59,501 bases of DNA, from assembly GCA_025716855.1 (NCBI GenBank), contig JAIXMQ010000112.1, positions 1 through 59,501 on the forward strand, written 5' to 3'. Source of the DNA: Pilaira anomala (taxonomy: Eukaryota > Mucoromycota > Mucoromycetes > Mucorales > Mucoraceae). Made by a program: the position numbers and the translations under genes. The notes under the pieces are model-generated. The model was not told the DNA's origin. It did no database searches and saw nothing but the letters and a program-made list of their open reading frames with translations. Numbering within the stretch: position 1 is the stretch's first letter; the number at the start of each line of letters is the position of its first letter. Below, piece after piece: positions 32,277 through 43,988 of the stretch.

Positions 32277-34591
32277 ATGTCTAATACAACAGCTCCTAAT
32301 ATAAGAAATAATAACAGCAGTAACAAATCGCTTCAAAACATTAAACCCGATTCACTGAAACGTTGTGCTACATCTATACTGAATAAATTTTCATTATCAT
32401 CTATAAAACCTGAACACATCCCAAGAAAACAAGATTGTTGTATTACACTTAATAACCAACCAGATGAGAATATAACTATAAAAGAACTTAAATTAAATCA
32501 GAAGCAACAATCGAGACCTTCTACTATTCCATCTAAAACAACAAAATCTGGAAATCATAACATGAATCCGTCATCATCATTCAATAACAGCCCAAAGCTG
32601 GAAAGAACGAGTGTAACATATAAATCCAAGGCGGAAACCGAATTAGAAATGAAAATATCATCAGCTCATAATATACCATCTGTTACCATGTTGTCTGAAC
32701 TTGGTCAAGAGGCACAAGAAAAACAGCGGATTCTTTCAACTTATTTATCTAGCTTGAATTCTTGGTTTGAACTCAATAAATCCACCGACTCCATTGCAAA
32801 TAATGAACCCTCTCTTCCTGATCTCGGCTCACACCACTTTGTTCGAGAGAAATCCACTTCTACGCCAATCATCAAGAGTAAGATGACGCCGTTTATGCGC
32901 GCTATAGATAAAAATTCGGCCGTGTTGACATATTCAGCCATTGAAGAACAACTAAGTCCGGGTTTATCTTATATTCATAGTAATTATGCTAGTGACGACG
33001 AAGAAGCAGTCGTTACGCCTACAACTTCTATTTTATGTGACCTCGAGGCTTGGCTATCGACCGATGAAGCCGTAGAATCTTCAATGAAACTCGTCACTGA
33101 ATATAATAAAAGCAATAGCATTGATTTAACTCCTCGTGTACCAGCACAACGTCCAAAAACAAATTTCTTATATAGACAATCGACCGAAAAACAAAGTAAT
33201 GTACTTTGTTTTGATAACGATAAACAACAAGTAACAAATGATGGTTCGGATAGAGCTAAGAGTATAAACTCTTCTGCTTCTTCTTCTTCCGTTTCTTCAT
33301 TTACTGTTATTTCTACTACCACTGCCACCACTACCACCACCACCACCACCACCACCACTTCTACTACTACTACTTCAAAAAGCTTTATAGATATTTTACC
33401 AAAGTTTGGAAAGAATGATACAAAAAAAAAGTTGATAAAAGCAAATACTTTATGGCGCATGAATATTGAAAAGCAAAATAAAACTTATGCAAGAATACCA
33501 TCAATCAAGGTAAGCAAAGTTGTATTAGCGATACATGTATTAAATAGATTACTAACATATGCTTTTTCTTAAATCAGGTCATTGAAAATAAAGAAAAAAT
33601 AGCTCGATTTATTATCCATGAACTACGCGGTACAGAAAATATATATTATCATTTTTTATTATTTATTCGTTCGGTAAATATTATACAAAGTTTTATTTAA
33701 AATGTCACTCTGATACAACTTTCCCCCCTCCCCCCCCCCTTTTTTTTTTTTTTTGTATATTAACCTTTTTATTCTAACTCAAATAGAACTATATGGAACC
33801 AATGCAAATTGAATCACAAACAAAAAATTCGTTAGTAAAATCGAAAGATGTTTACTTCTTGTTCAACCCATTATCCGAATTAATTATGATGTCTGAAAAC
33901 CTTTTACTCAAGTTGGATGAATTATATCATGGTAAAACGTTACTACCCGATGTGATACCAGGTTTGGATATCGGTCGTATATTTAAAGAATTGGAACATT
34001 ATTTTGGTGCATTTTTGAAATATACTGTTCATTATCATGCTCATTTAAAAGCAATTCGTCAAGCAAGCAATACTGGTTATATGCTTAACATTGATCGAAT
34101 AGCAAAAGCTTTAAAGACAGATGACAATCGAAGACTTGGTTTGGATGATTATCTGATTGCTCCCTTTCAAAGAGTGCCTCGTTATGGTTTATTGATAAAA
34201 GGTAATATATGTATATATTTTTTTTTTAAAAAAAGAATTGCTTCTAACCATCATGTATAATTAGATCTTTTACGTCATACAGATCAACCAAGTGATTTAA
34301 TCTATGCTCATAAATCAATTACTAGTTTAGCTAGCACTATGGATCAAATTCTTGAAGTAAAAAGTTCAAGGTACTCTTCATTATTCTACTATCCTTCAAA
34401 AATGCAACTTTTTTCAAGTCCTACACTTTAAAAATTCACTTGACATATTATATACCCCCCCCCTCCCCTTTTCCACACTTTTTTTCTCATTCATTTTAAT
34501 TTATTACTCCTTATTATATATAATACTTGTTGCATACTCAAACACTTACTGTCATATTTTCCTCTTTTTTTTGTACAGACTTATTAAATAA
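32277..34591 (+). CDS. Rho guanine-nucleotide exchange factor (DH domain)
   Basis: Activates a Rho/Cdc42-type GTPase by nucleotide exchange. Five exons: 32277-33509, 33578-33673, 33787-34201, 34265-34370 and 34579-34591; 620 aa. The first ~395 residues are disordered and Ser/Thr/Asn-rich, with a run of Thr near 358-370. The DH domain occupies about 410-615: conserved region 1 IARFIIHELRGTENIYYHF; a middle helix region with VIPGLDIGRIF; and conserved region 3 DYLIAPFQRVPRYGLLIKDLLRHT. No PH domain follows: the protein ends five codons after the last DH helix. The last exon is only 13 nt and depends on a weak GTACTC donor; if it is not used, the frame reads on to TAA at 34427-34429, adding about 18 different residues. 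Specific GTPase partner unknown. Confidence 0.85.
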
Positions 34592-37065
34592 AACGTATAT
34601 ATAGAAAACACTAACTAAAAACCTTTTTAAATAATCAAAATCATTGTACTGTCAACTAAACAATGAGCGTTGGTGTAACAATGCACACTTTGTACATCTT
34701 TAAAGAATCGACAGCAGTGTATTGCTGAGCTTATTTCTTTATCTATGTTAAATAGATATCTTCTGTAAGAATAGCTTTAAAAAAAAAACCATTATTCGCA
34801 CTTGAATGTAAGATCTGTTGATATAAAATTACTTGAATAACTATAAAAGGTTGCTTGAATGGTTAAAAGAAAAATATTATATGGGCTTCATAAAAAGAGA
34901 TATTATACGCAAAGAGAAAAATGTAATTTTTTACCATTTTACATTTGCGATTCATTTTTTTTTTTTTTTGTTTGCGTTAAATAAAATGGATCGTCATACG
35001 GCTCAAGAATAATTGAATTGATCGCCATATAAATCACATACACCCTAATATAAATAAGATCGTTATAACACTTACACTGTACTCGGTGTAAAAGTTTAAG
35101 TAACGTCGTAGATATAAGTATATGGGAGGAGATAGAAATAAATCATTCACCGTTCTTCAAGACAAAATCATGTTTTATGATGAGAAAAAAAAAGGCGAAA
35201 TATCAAGTTATAAATACTTTTTAAAAAAAAAAGGTCTTTTTTTTTTCCCCTTCAACATTGGCACGTAAAAGTTTAGTTTTCCTTTAAATAGTAAATAATA
35301 AGACTCTTTGTCCGGTTATAAGGCATAGTCCGGTAAAATATAAGTTTTAGAAAGAGCCATGTGGATCGATTTATCTTTTTCGCGTATATTAAATTGAAAT
35401 TAATACTGTATGATTGGATAAAAGATATTTGTTGGGGTAAAAAAAAAAAAAATATCTTTTAAATCTGCCAAGGGCCTAAGCCAATTCTGAGAGAAATAAG
35501 CAGCTGCGTGGCGCGTTATTTTTGAAGACAAGAGAGAGAGAGAGAGGCTTGAAAAAAAAAAAAGGGCCTTTTTTTTTTAAAAGTCCTGATAAAGAAGAAA
35601 AACAAGTCGATTGATTGGACCTGAAAAAAAAAAAGTTAATATACAAATTTAAAATATGCAACCGGGTGAACTAAAAACGTCTTTTTTTCTTCAAGTTAAA
35701 AATTATATCAACCCTATCATAATATGTCGATATGAAAATAAAACCGATCCCTTAACTAATTAAAAAAAAAAAAGAAAGAAATAATTTCGCGTATATGTAC
35801 ATAAATGTTATCTAATAAAAGTATATATATATATATATATATATGCCTCCAAATATTTAATACTTATTTCTTTACTGATTTCATGTATGGAATCGTGATC
35901 AAAATGAATAAAACCAATAGGGAAAATAGGATCTGACGGCTTTAAAACATAACAGTTTAATATCAATACAGCGTTTGATGTTGTGTACATAAAAACAATA
36001 ACGTGCATTATTTTCTCGCTTCACGTATTACAAAATGGCAAAGTCAGTATATTTCTTGAATTAGGGAATATCATGAGATCATTAGAAAAAAAAATATATG
36101 GCTGAAAAGATTGAGAGATAGAGAGAGATAGAGTGTGTGTGTGCGCAATTTCTGGCTTAATTAAATAGTAAATCTATAATATCATAAAGAAGCAACCATG
36201 ATCAGCATACAATTTATGTGTATAATATTATTTAAAGTTATTATGATATCAGAACAACTGAATAAAACTTATGACATAATTTCATCATTCTCTCGTCAGC
36301 TTCATTGTTGTACAACGTGGACTGAGATTCTGCTTTAATGGATACGGTAAAATACACACTTGTTATATATGTAAGATTTTTGTCTTTTTGTAAATAACGT
36401 ATTGCTTTTAAAATTTATAATCTCTCTCACATATAAATAAAACATTAAACTGTTTTTTTTTATCAATTTCTTTTTCTCTGCTTAAAAAAAGAAAATCCTG
36501 TCTACTACTACTTTACATCTCTTTTATTTTCTCAAGAAACATAATAGGTAATATATATTTCTCCTGATGAAATAATTCACAATATAAGATTTCATTAATG
36601 GAGATTCAGTTGTACAATCTTACGACATGCCCAGATTTTATGATTTAGGGTTATAAAAATATCAAACTAGGCTATAGACAAATTAAACCTCCCAAAAAAA
36701 AAAAAAATTAGTGTGTATAAGGATCGACAAAAAGCAACAAGTCTTTTTCTTTTTTTCTTTTACCTTCAAGAGAGAGTCTATTCACCAAAGGATAATGTAT
36801 ACATCTAGTTTGTAAAGGGATTTACAAGCGTTTAAAGCTGAAATTCGACATGACGAAGCATACAAACCAATTGAGGAAAATAACTGAGAAATTAATATTT
36901 ATAATTCATGAATAGAATAATTCGGTTAGTTTACAAACTAAAATTTTCATTGACGCAATCTTTGTATGAGTGTACATGTGTTCAACAAAAAGTGTTTTTT
37001 TTTTTCTGTAGTTCTTGTACAATCTATTTCCGGAAACAGAAAATAAACGAATGTCTTTTAACTTT

Positions 37066-37109
<44 letters not shown>

Positions 37110-37686
37110 ACTCTCTCTCTTTTTACCCCTTTTTTTTTATATTTATTTATTTGAAACATTTCGAAAGAAATAAACACAAATCTATAATAAAGTAATAGAA
37201 TGACATAATTAAAAATAAAATGTAAATACCAGCTATTATAAAAAAAAAAAAGAGCATGGGGGATTTTTTGTTATTTATTACAATTAAATAAGTCCAGTTG
37301 TGAATTTTTTGCGCACAGATCAAAATAGCGATAGAAAAAAAGTTTAGTTTTGATTGCATATATCGTAAAATGTGTGTGTATTGTTATATTTATAGAAATG
37401 CGTTTTTTGCCAAGTCACCGCTAAAAAAAAAAAAAACTGGAAATTGAGTAACCGCATCTTGTATAATAATTTTTTTATTTTTTTTATTTTTTCTCATTTT
37501 CTCTTTCTTCTATTTTTACATACTTTTTTATTTTTTATTATACTTGTTCTTTTTAAAAGATAAAAGAGAGAATTACAACTGCTTTCTTTTTAAACGTTTT
37601 TTTAAAAAAATACTTTTTTTTATATATATATAAACCCTTTTTTTTTTTTTTTTGTACCTTAAATTAATAATACCTAGAAAAAAAAA
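34592..37686. other. Long intergenic region upstream of chitin synthase
   Basis: Three kilobases with no supportable gene. Contains a TA repeat (35823-35845), GA repeats (35529-35547 and 36117-36135), a CT repeat (about 37071-37117) and many A/T runs. The last 200 bp are T-rich and probably hold the chitin synthase promoter and leader. Confidence 0.4.
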
Positions 37687-40600
37687 ATGAATCCAAAAGA
37701 AAAAATCAAGTCATATCAGCCTAGTTTAAGTCGAGGATTTTCATCAGCTTCTGTAACCGAAGAAGGCACAATGGCTTCAGATGCTCAAGCATTTATTACA
37801 CAACCTGTCAAGCGAGGGAAATCACTTGTACGACCGGAACGTGAAAGAATCGACTCAAACCATCGACAATACCATTACCATCAAGCTGCCAGTCAAGCAC
37901 CAAACGATACAGTTCAACCCAGTAGGACTGGAAACTTACCTCGTACACTTAGCATGAAAAGTAAAAAAGGAAATACTGGTCCTTTACGTCGTGGTAAAAG
38001 TGTTTTAGGACGTGAAGAAAAGGGTACTGATGAAGAATATGAATATCAACAACAAGATACTAAAAAGACTTGGAGAAATAAATTACCTGGACCTTGGATG
38101 ACATATTGTTATTTATTAACTTGTTGTGTACCACCTCAATTATTAAGTTGTGCAGGTAAATAATATTTTTAGACAACAACAATAACTTTATATTTAAAAA
38201 TATATATATATATATATACAGGCATACCAAGAGGTCAAGCTCAAAGTGCTTGGAGAGAAAAGATTGGTTTAGTTGGTGTGATTTTATTGATTATGGGCTT
38301 TGTTGGTTTCTTAACTTTTGGTTTCACTGAAGCCACTTGTCCTCCTCAATCTGTCGCTGTTCATGGAAACGAAGTCAGTCCTGGATATCTAGTGATTAAA
38401 GGTTGGGCTTATATGCTTGCTGATTGGAAAGAACATCCTAGTTCAAATGGAACCATTGATGTACTTTATCCACCTATGGATGGTGCTGGTATGGACGCTT
38501 CTTTATTGTTTCCTACCACTACATCCGCTTGTGATAATGTCTTTATCCCTTTACAAGGTCCACAACCAAATTATTTTCCTTGCCAGTTATTTAATCCAAA
38601 TAATACTGTTCCTCCAGATCCATCACTTTATTCCAATAAAACTGGATGTCATACCAGTTCGGCTGCATTAGATATGTTTGAATCTTTTAAAACAAATGGT
38701 GTACCAAAGAGTGACGGTGGATATCATAAAGCGAATAGAGTGTATTATGATTATGAAGATGTAAATGTAACAAGTCATTTAATGCTTTATAACAAGTAAA
38801 GTGATGAATTTATATATATATATACATGTATAAATGATATGAATACATTTGACTGATTTTTTATTTATTTAGTAATGTTTTAAATCTCCGGTTATTACAA
38901 TCATTACCACAACAATACTTTCAAGTAACACCAGGTGGTTTAGTTGACAAGATGATCAAGGATCCAGATGCATTCGGAGGAAAAGATTTAACTTATGTCA
39001 TTAAATCAAGAACAGGTGATGTAGGTACATCGTGGGAAGAAGAAGCTGAATGTTTAACACAAACGATCCGAGTTGGTCAAATTGATACAATTTCAGTTGG
39101 CTGTATGTTTTCAGAAATCGTACTTTATGTTTCCTTGATTGTGATCTTGGGTGTCATTATCTCTAAATTTGCATTAGCTGTAATCTTTGGTTGGTTTTTA
39201 TCTTGGAAACTAGGTAACTTTAAAGAAGAAAATTCTTATGCTGCAAGAATGAAGCGTGAAGAACAAATTGAAAATTGGGCTCAAAACATTAATGATAATG
39301 GTCCTACCTCTGCTGTACCTCCTCCTCCCGTACAAGAAAAATCAGCTGCAAAACGTCGTACTTATTTACCAAAGACTTCTAGATTTACTCCATTAGAATA
39401 TGGTTCGACTCGTTTTGATTTTGACAAATCTCCTATGCCTGCTTGGAAAACGTAAAGTATATATTATTTATTAACTTTTAAATTAACTATTGAATATAGA
39501 ACTAATTTTTTATATATTTAGTAATGGAAGTAGACCTAATTCTTACGCCTCGTCTCCTACTCCTTCCTTTTTTAACGCCCCTCTGAATCGTGGATCAACT
39601 GCTTCTATTCCTAATCATACGCTTACTCCTTCATCTTGGGATGGTAGAAGTACAGATTCCGGTAGTGTTTCTTATAACGGGAATGGACCCAATGGTACTG
39701 GACCACCTTGCCCATACGCCATATCACCTTACGCAGTACCTCAACCCGCACCAGATTATATGCCATTTAATTACCCATTAGCGCACACAATTTGTTTAGT
39801 CACTTGTTATTCAGAAGGTGAAGAAGGTATCCGCATCACATTAGATTCAATCTGTGTGAGTGATTACCCCAAGAGTCATACACTTTTACTTGTGATTTGT
39901 GATGGATTAATTACAGGTAGTGGAGAAAGTAGATCGACACCGGATGTATGTATTGGTATGATGCGAGATTTAATTGTACCTGCCGACCAAGTGAAAGCGC
40001 AACCTTATGTAGCCATTGCAGATGGATCCAAACGAAACAATTGTGCTAAAGTATATGCAGGATTTTATAAATTTGATGATAATACAGTACCGGTTGAACA
40101 ACAATCTCGAGTCCCTATGATTACTATTGTGAAATGTGGTGGTCCAGAGGAACAAGATGCTCCGAAACCAGGTAATCGAGGTAAAAGAGATTCTCAAATC
40201 ATCTTGATGCAATTCTTACAAAAGGTCATGTTTGATGAACGTATGACCATGATGGAATATGAATTCTTTAATTCGATCTGGAGAATCACTGGCGTTCCAG
40301 CAGATAATTTTGAAATTTGTCTTATGGTGGATGCAGACACAAAGTTATATCCAGATGCTCTTTCAAGGTTAATTTCGGCTGCTGTCAAAGATCCTGAGAT
40401 TTCTGGTCTTTGTGGTGAAACGAAGATTGCAAACAAGACAGATAGTTGGGTAAGTATGATTCAAGTATTTGAATACTATATCTCCCATCATCAATCAAAG
40501 GCATTTGAATCTATCTTTGGTGGTGTGACTTGTTTACCTGGTTGTTTCTGTATGTATCGTATTAAAGCACCCAAAGGTCCCAACGGCTATTGGGTTCCTA

Positions 40601-41796
40601 TCTTGGCAAACCCTGATATCGTTGAACATTATTCTGAAAATGTCGTAGATACTTTACATCGAAAGAATTTATTGTTATTAGGTGAAGATCGTTATTTAAC
40701 CACTTTAATGTTACGTACCTTCCCTCATCGTAAAATGATGTTTGTGCCTCAAGCAGTCTGTAAAACGGTTGTACCTGATACGTTCAAGGTTTTGTTATCG
40801 CAACGTCGTCGTTGGATTAATTCAACTATCCATAACTTGTTTGAACTTATTCTTGTTAACGATCTCTGTGGTACCTTTTGTTTCTCTATGCAATTTGTCG
40901 TCTTTATGGAATTGGTGGGTACATTAGCTTTACCTGCTGCGATTTCATTCACAATTTATTTGATTATCATTGCCATCATGGGTCGACCTGCTGTATTACC
41001 ACTTATTTTATTGGCTTTAATTCTTGGTTTACCAGCTGTATTAATTGTGATGACCAGTAGAAAAGTTGTTTACATTGGTTGGATGTTGATTTACTTGATC
41101 AGTTTACCTATTTGGAATTTTGTGCTTCCTACTTATGCTTACTGGCATTTCGATGATTTCTCTTGGGGTGATACACGTAAAGTAGAAGGACAAAAGAAAG
41201 ATACGGGTCATGGTGATGGTAGTGGTGTATTCGATAGTAGTGTGATCACAATGAAGAAATGGAGTGAATATGAAATGGAACGTCGTACCGCAATAGCAAG
41301 AGCCAATAATTTACCTACGCCTCGATTTGCAGAGCGCAATAGTCCTGGTATGGAAGTATTTAGAAATAATATAGATCTTGCAAGGCGGTATAGTGACTTA
41401 TCTAATGAAAGTGGCAATGTCCCTTTGACTCAAATGGATTACGGTGTAGCTAATCACAACAGTAATCAGAGTTATCAAGTAAGAACCGGTGAACCTTCTT
41501 CTTCTTCTTCTTCACCACCAAGAAAAATCTCAAAAGGACATAATGGAATTGAAATAGATCAAATCATAAAGACGGACGATAATGAACCAACAATTCCCGC
41601 TTCTGAAAATCATGAATTAGGTTGGATTCAACAGTCAGCTCATGATGATAATTGGGCTAATCCTGCTCCCCATCATACTAAACATGAAGATAATGAACAT
41701 TCAATTGAATTTGATACTGCTGAAAAGAATGTGTCTGATAATAATCGTATTTACAAGCACAATAAGGATGACAACAGGTCGATCACTTCATTATAA
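37687..41796 (+). CDS. Chitin synthase, class IV (CHS3-like, no myosin domain)
   Basis: Membrane glycosyltransferase that polymerises UDP-GlcNAc into cell-wall chitin. Four exons: 37687-38155, 38222-38795, 38873-39451 and 39522-41796; 1298 aa. A basic, Ser-rich cytosolic N-terminus precedes membrane segments near 137-155 and 170-190 and another pair near 430-460. The luminal-type loop between them is rich in Cys and Asn-x-Ser/Thr sites. In the catalytic domain (about 620-1000) are [27 protein letters not shown] near 929 and QRRRWINST near 967, the UDP-GlcNAc-transfer motif. C-terminal membrane helices are followed by [12 protein letters not shown]. The last ~170 residues are polar and disordered. 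QRRRWINST, the lack of a myosin motor and the double N-terminal membrane region support class IV rather than class V/VII. Homologous yeast Chs3 is trafficked by dedicated export factors. Confidence 0.93.
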
Positions 41797-41915
41797 ACAT
41801 ACACATACACTCACACACTCACATAATATATATATATAGTAAAAAAAGTCACATACAAAGTAAATAAAAGGACATAGTTGTTCCATTGATTTAATTCTCT
41901 TTTCTCTCTTTGTTG

Positions 41916-41951
<36 letters not shown>

Positions 41952-42153
41952 TTTACCATTTAGCAATTAACATTTCAAAAAAAAAATCAAAATAAACACA
42001 AAAGATTTCTTTAAATATATCGAAAACTTCCAATTAAAGTAATATACATCTAAAAAGTAAGTTATGCAAAGAATTGAAGGGTTTATACATTAAGCTAACC
42101 TCCCCTTTCTCTTTTTTGTTTTAATCTACGCGCTTGCTTATATTATCTAATAG
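41797..42153. other. Intergenic region chs to YEATS gene
   Basis: Holds CA repeats just after the chs stop, a T-run of 31 (about 41918-41948), and the presumed 5' leader of the YEATS gene. No other gene seen. Confidence 0.4.
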
Positions 42154-42563
42154 ATGATTGAAAAGAGAATAAAGATAACGTGTAGGCATACGTTGGTAGA
42201 CAAAAATTCTACACATGGTCATATATGGAGGAATTGGAAAGTTTATATTAGTCCAGTTGAACGTGGCGTTTATGCTTCCCTTTCTTACATTGATCATGTC
42301 GAATACATTTTACATGAATCTTTTGAAACACCGCGTATAGGTTTGTAAAAAGAGAGAAATTACAAAAAAAAACCCCCCTATTAACTGGTTACACACACAC
42401 ACACAGTTAGCTTTGAAGAGCCTTTCAAGATACAACAATTAGGATGGGGTGAATTCACAATGTCAATTATCTTTCATTTTAAGCATATGAATGTTCCTTC
42501 ACAAACTCATTTATTTGATTTAAACTTTTCAAAACCTAATTATTCTGAAATCATCATACTGGT

Positions 42564-42594
<31 letters not shown>

Positions 42595-43312
42595 ATCACA
42601 TCAGCAATACAGAGTGCACTAAAAATTCAAAATTGCATTTATACAGAAAGTGCAAGAAGATGAAACCATGTTTAAATCATCATCAAGAAGAAAAAGAGCT
42701 ATTTCATCTTCTTCAGATACCTCATCAGTCATGACATCCTCTTCTTCATCTATGACCGCTACTCCACCAGATATTTTCTCTTTAGATGAACATTTAGCAG
42801 AACAACAACAAAAGGAACAAATGCAAGTCTATCCTCATAAAAGATCATCATTTAGTCAAGAAAAAAACTCATGTTATACATTTAAGCGAAATAAACCAAA
42901 TAGTAGATCTACACCACAGAATCATAATGTTTCTTCTTGGAATAATCCTGTGTCCGAGGTAAGAAAGAAGAGAGAAGAGAGAAGAATAAGGGGGTATGAG
43001 TCATGTAGAATATAATGTTTACACAGATACATACAGGGAATTGATATACCGAAACTTGCAACTTGTTTAGAATCATTAAACGATGAAAATTTAAGAAAAG
43101 TGTACAATTTGCTCCTACAATACGATACAAAACATATGAATATTATTGAAACAAAAGGTACGTAAGTACGGACAGGAAAAAAAAAACTGATTCAAGGAAA
43201 ATTAATCTCAAATGTTGTAGATCAAGTTATATTCGATCTTTATTCTCTTGGCAATTCACTTTTAAGAAAATTATGGGAATTTAAAAGCACATTGGAAGAG
43301 GATTTGCTGTAA
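42154..43312 (+). CDS. YEATS-domain chromatin reader with an AF9/ENL-like C-terminal AHD
   Basis: Reads acylated histone lysines and links to transcription or remodelling complexes. Five exons: 42154-42340, 42407-42561, 42647-42958, 43037-43157 and 43221-43312; 288 aa. YEATS domain at about 1-115: GHIWRNWKVYI, VEYILHESFETPRI, EEPFKIQQLGWGEF. The middle is a Ser-rich basic linker (RRKRAISSSSDTSS). The C-terminal ~70 residues, ending with QVIFDLYSLGNSLLRKL, match by eye the ANC1-homology domain of human AF9/ENL (FDFDL-SLD---VRKL pattern), which folds on binding partners. Intron 1 has two equally in-frame solutions: donor 42341/acceptor 42406, or donor 42345/acceptor 42410, changing two residues. 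Taf14, Yaf9 and Sas5 are the yeast YEATS proteins; AHD-bearing architecture makes Taf14/AF9 type most likely. Confidence 0.85.
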
Positions 43313-43628
43313 ACATGTTTAAATCATATGAACCCTTTCTTTGTACATATTGATATCACTATTGTACCGATTATCTATACTAAATCAAAAGAAGAAAAAA
43401 AATAGTTTTTATTATTTTTTTTCTTTTTTAATGCAACCTTTTATTGATGTTTACTTCGAAATTTTATTTGAGTATTAACTATGTAACAAATATACAAGTA
43501 TAGTTTTCTTTACATCATAATAAAAAAAAATTTCTGATAACCTTTAAAAAAGTTAAATCACGTATCTAACCTCACTGTCGTATAAACTGATGATCAGTCA
43601 AAATACAATTTAAATGCGTTTGATGCAT

Positions 43629-43672
<44 letters not shown>

Positions 43673-43988
43673 ACTTATCACATTGTTTAGGGGATTTTTA
43701 TTTATGACAGATTTTTTTATTCCTCCTAAATAAACAATAAAGATCTTTTTTTTTTGGAAATAAATCAACCGATAGCTCACTATATATATTTATTTTATAC
43801 AATATTTTCCTTTGTTTCTTCTTCTTCTACTTGTATATTCTACTTTTCCACAAATCAAAAATCTAGAAAAAAAAAAACTAGAGATATAAAAAAAAAAATT
43901 ACTCTTTTACTTCAATATACCTCTCTCTTTTTTTTTTCGAAAAACATACAACATTTTATAGTAAATTATATCATTAGCTTAGTATAGA
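43313..43988. promoter_or_regulatory. Intergenic region upstream of PMA1
   Basis: No gene. Contains a 39-nt A-run (43631-43669), a pyrimidine-rich leader (43800-43860) and A/T runs near the start codon. Presumed strong promoter of the proton-pump gene; no defined site is visible. Confidence 0.4.

Noticed and set aside
34371..34429. Alternative RhoGEF C-terminus by reading through the last donor
   Set aside because: Possible but adds low-complexity residues; the spliced 13-nt exon restores a clean end. Neither is proven.
35823..35845. TATA-like repeats as promoter elements
   Set aside because: Simple TA repeats are scattered throughout introns and spacers, so position carries no information here.
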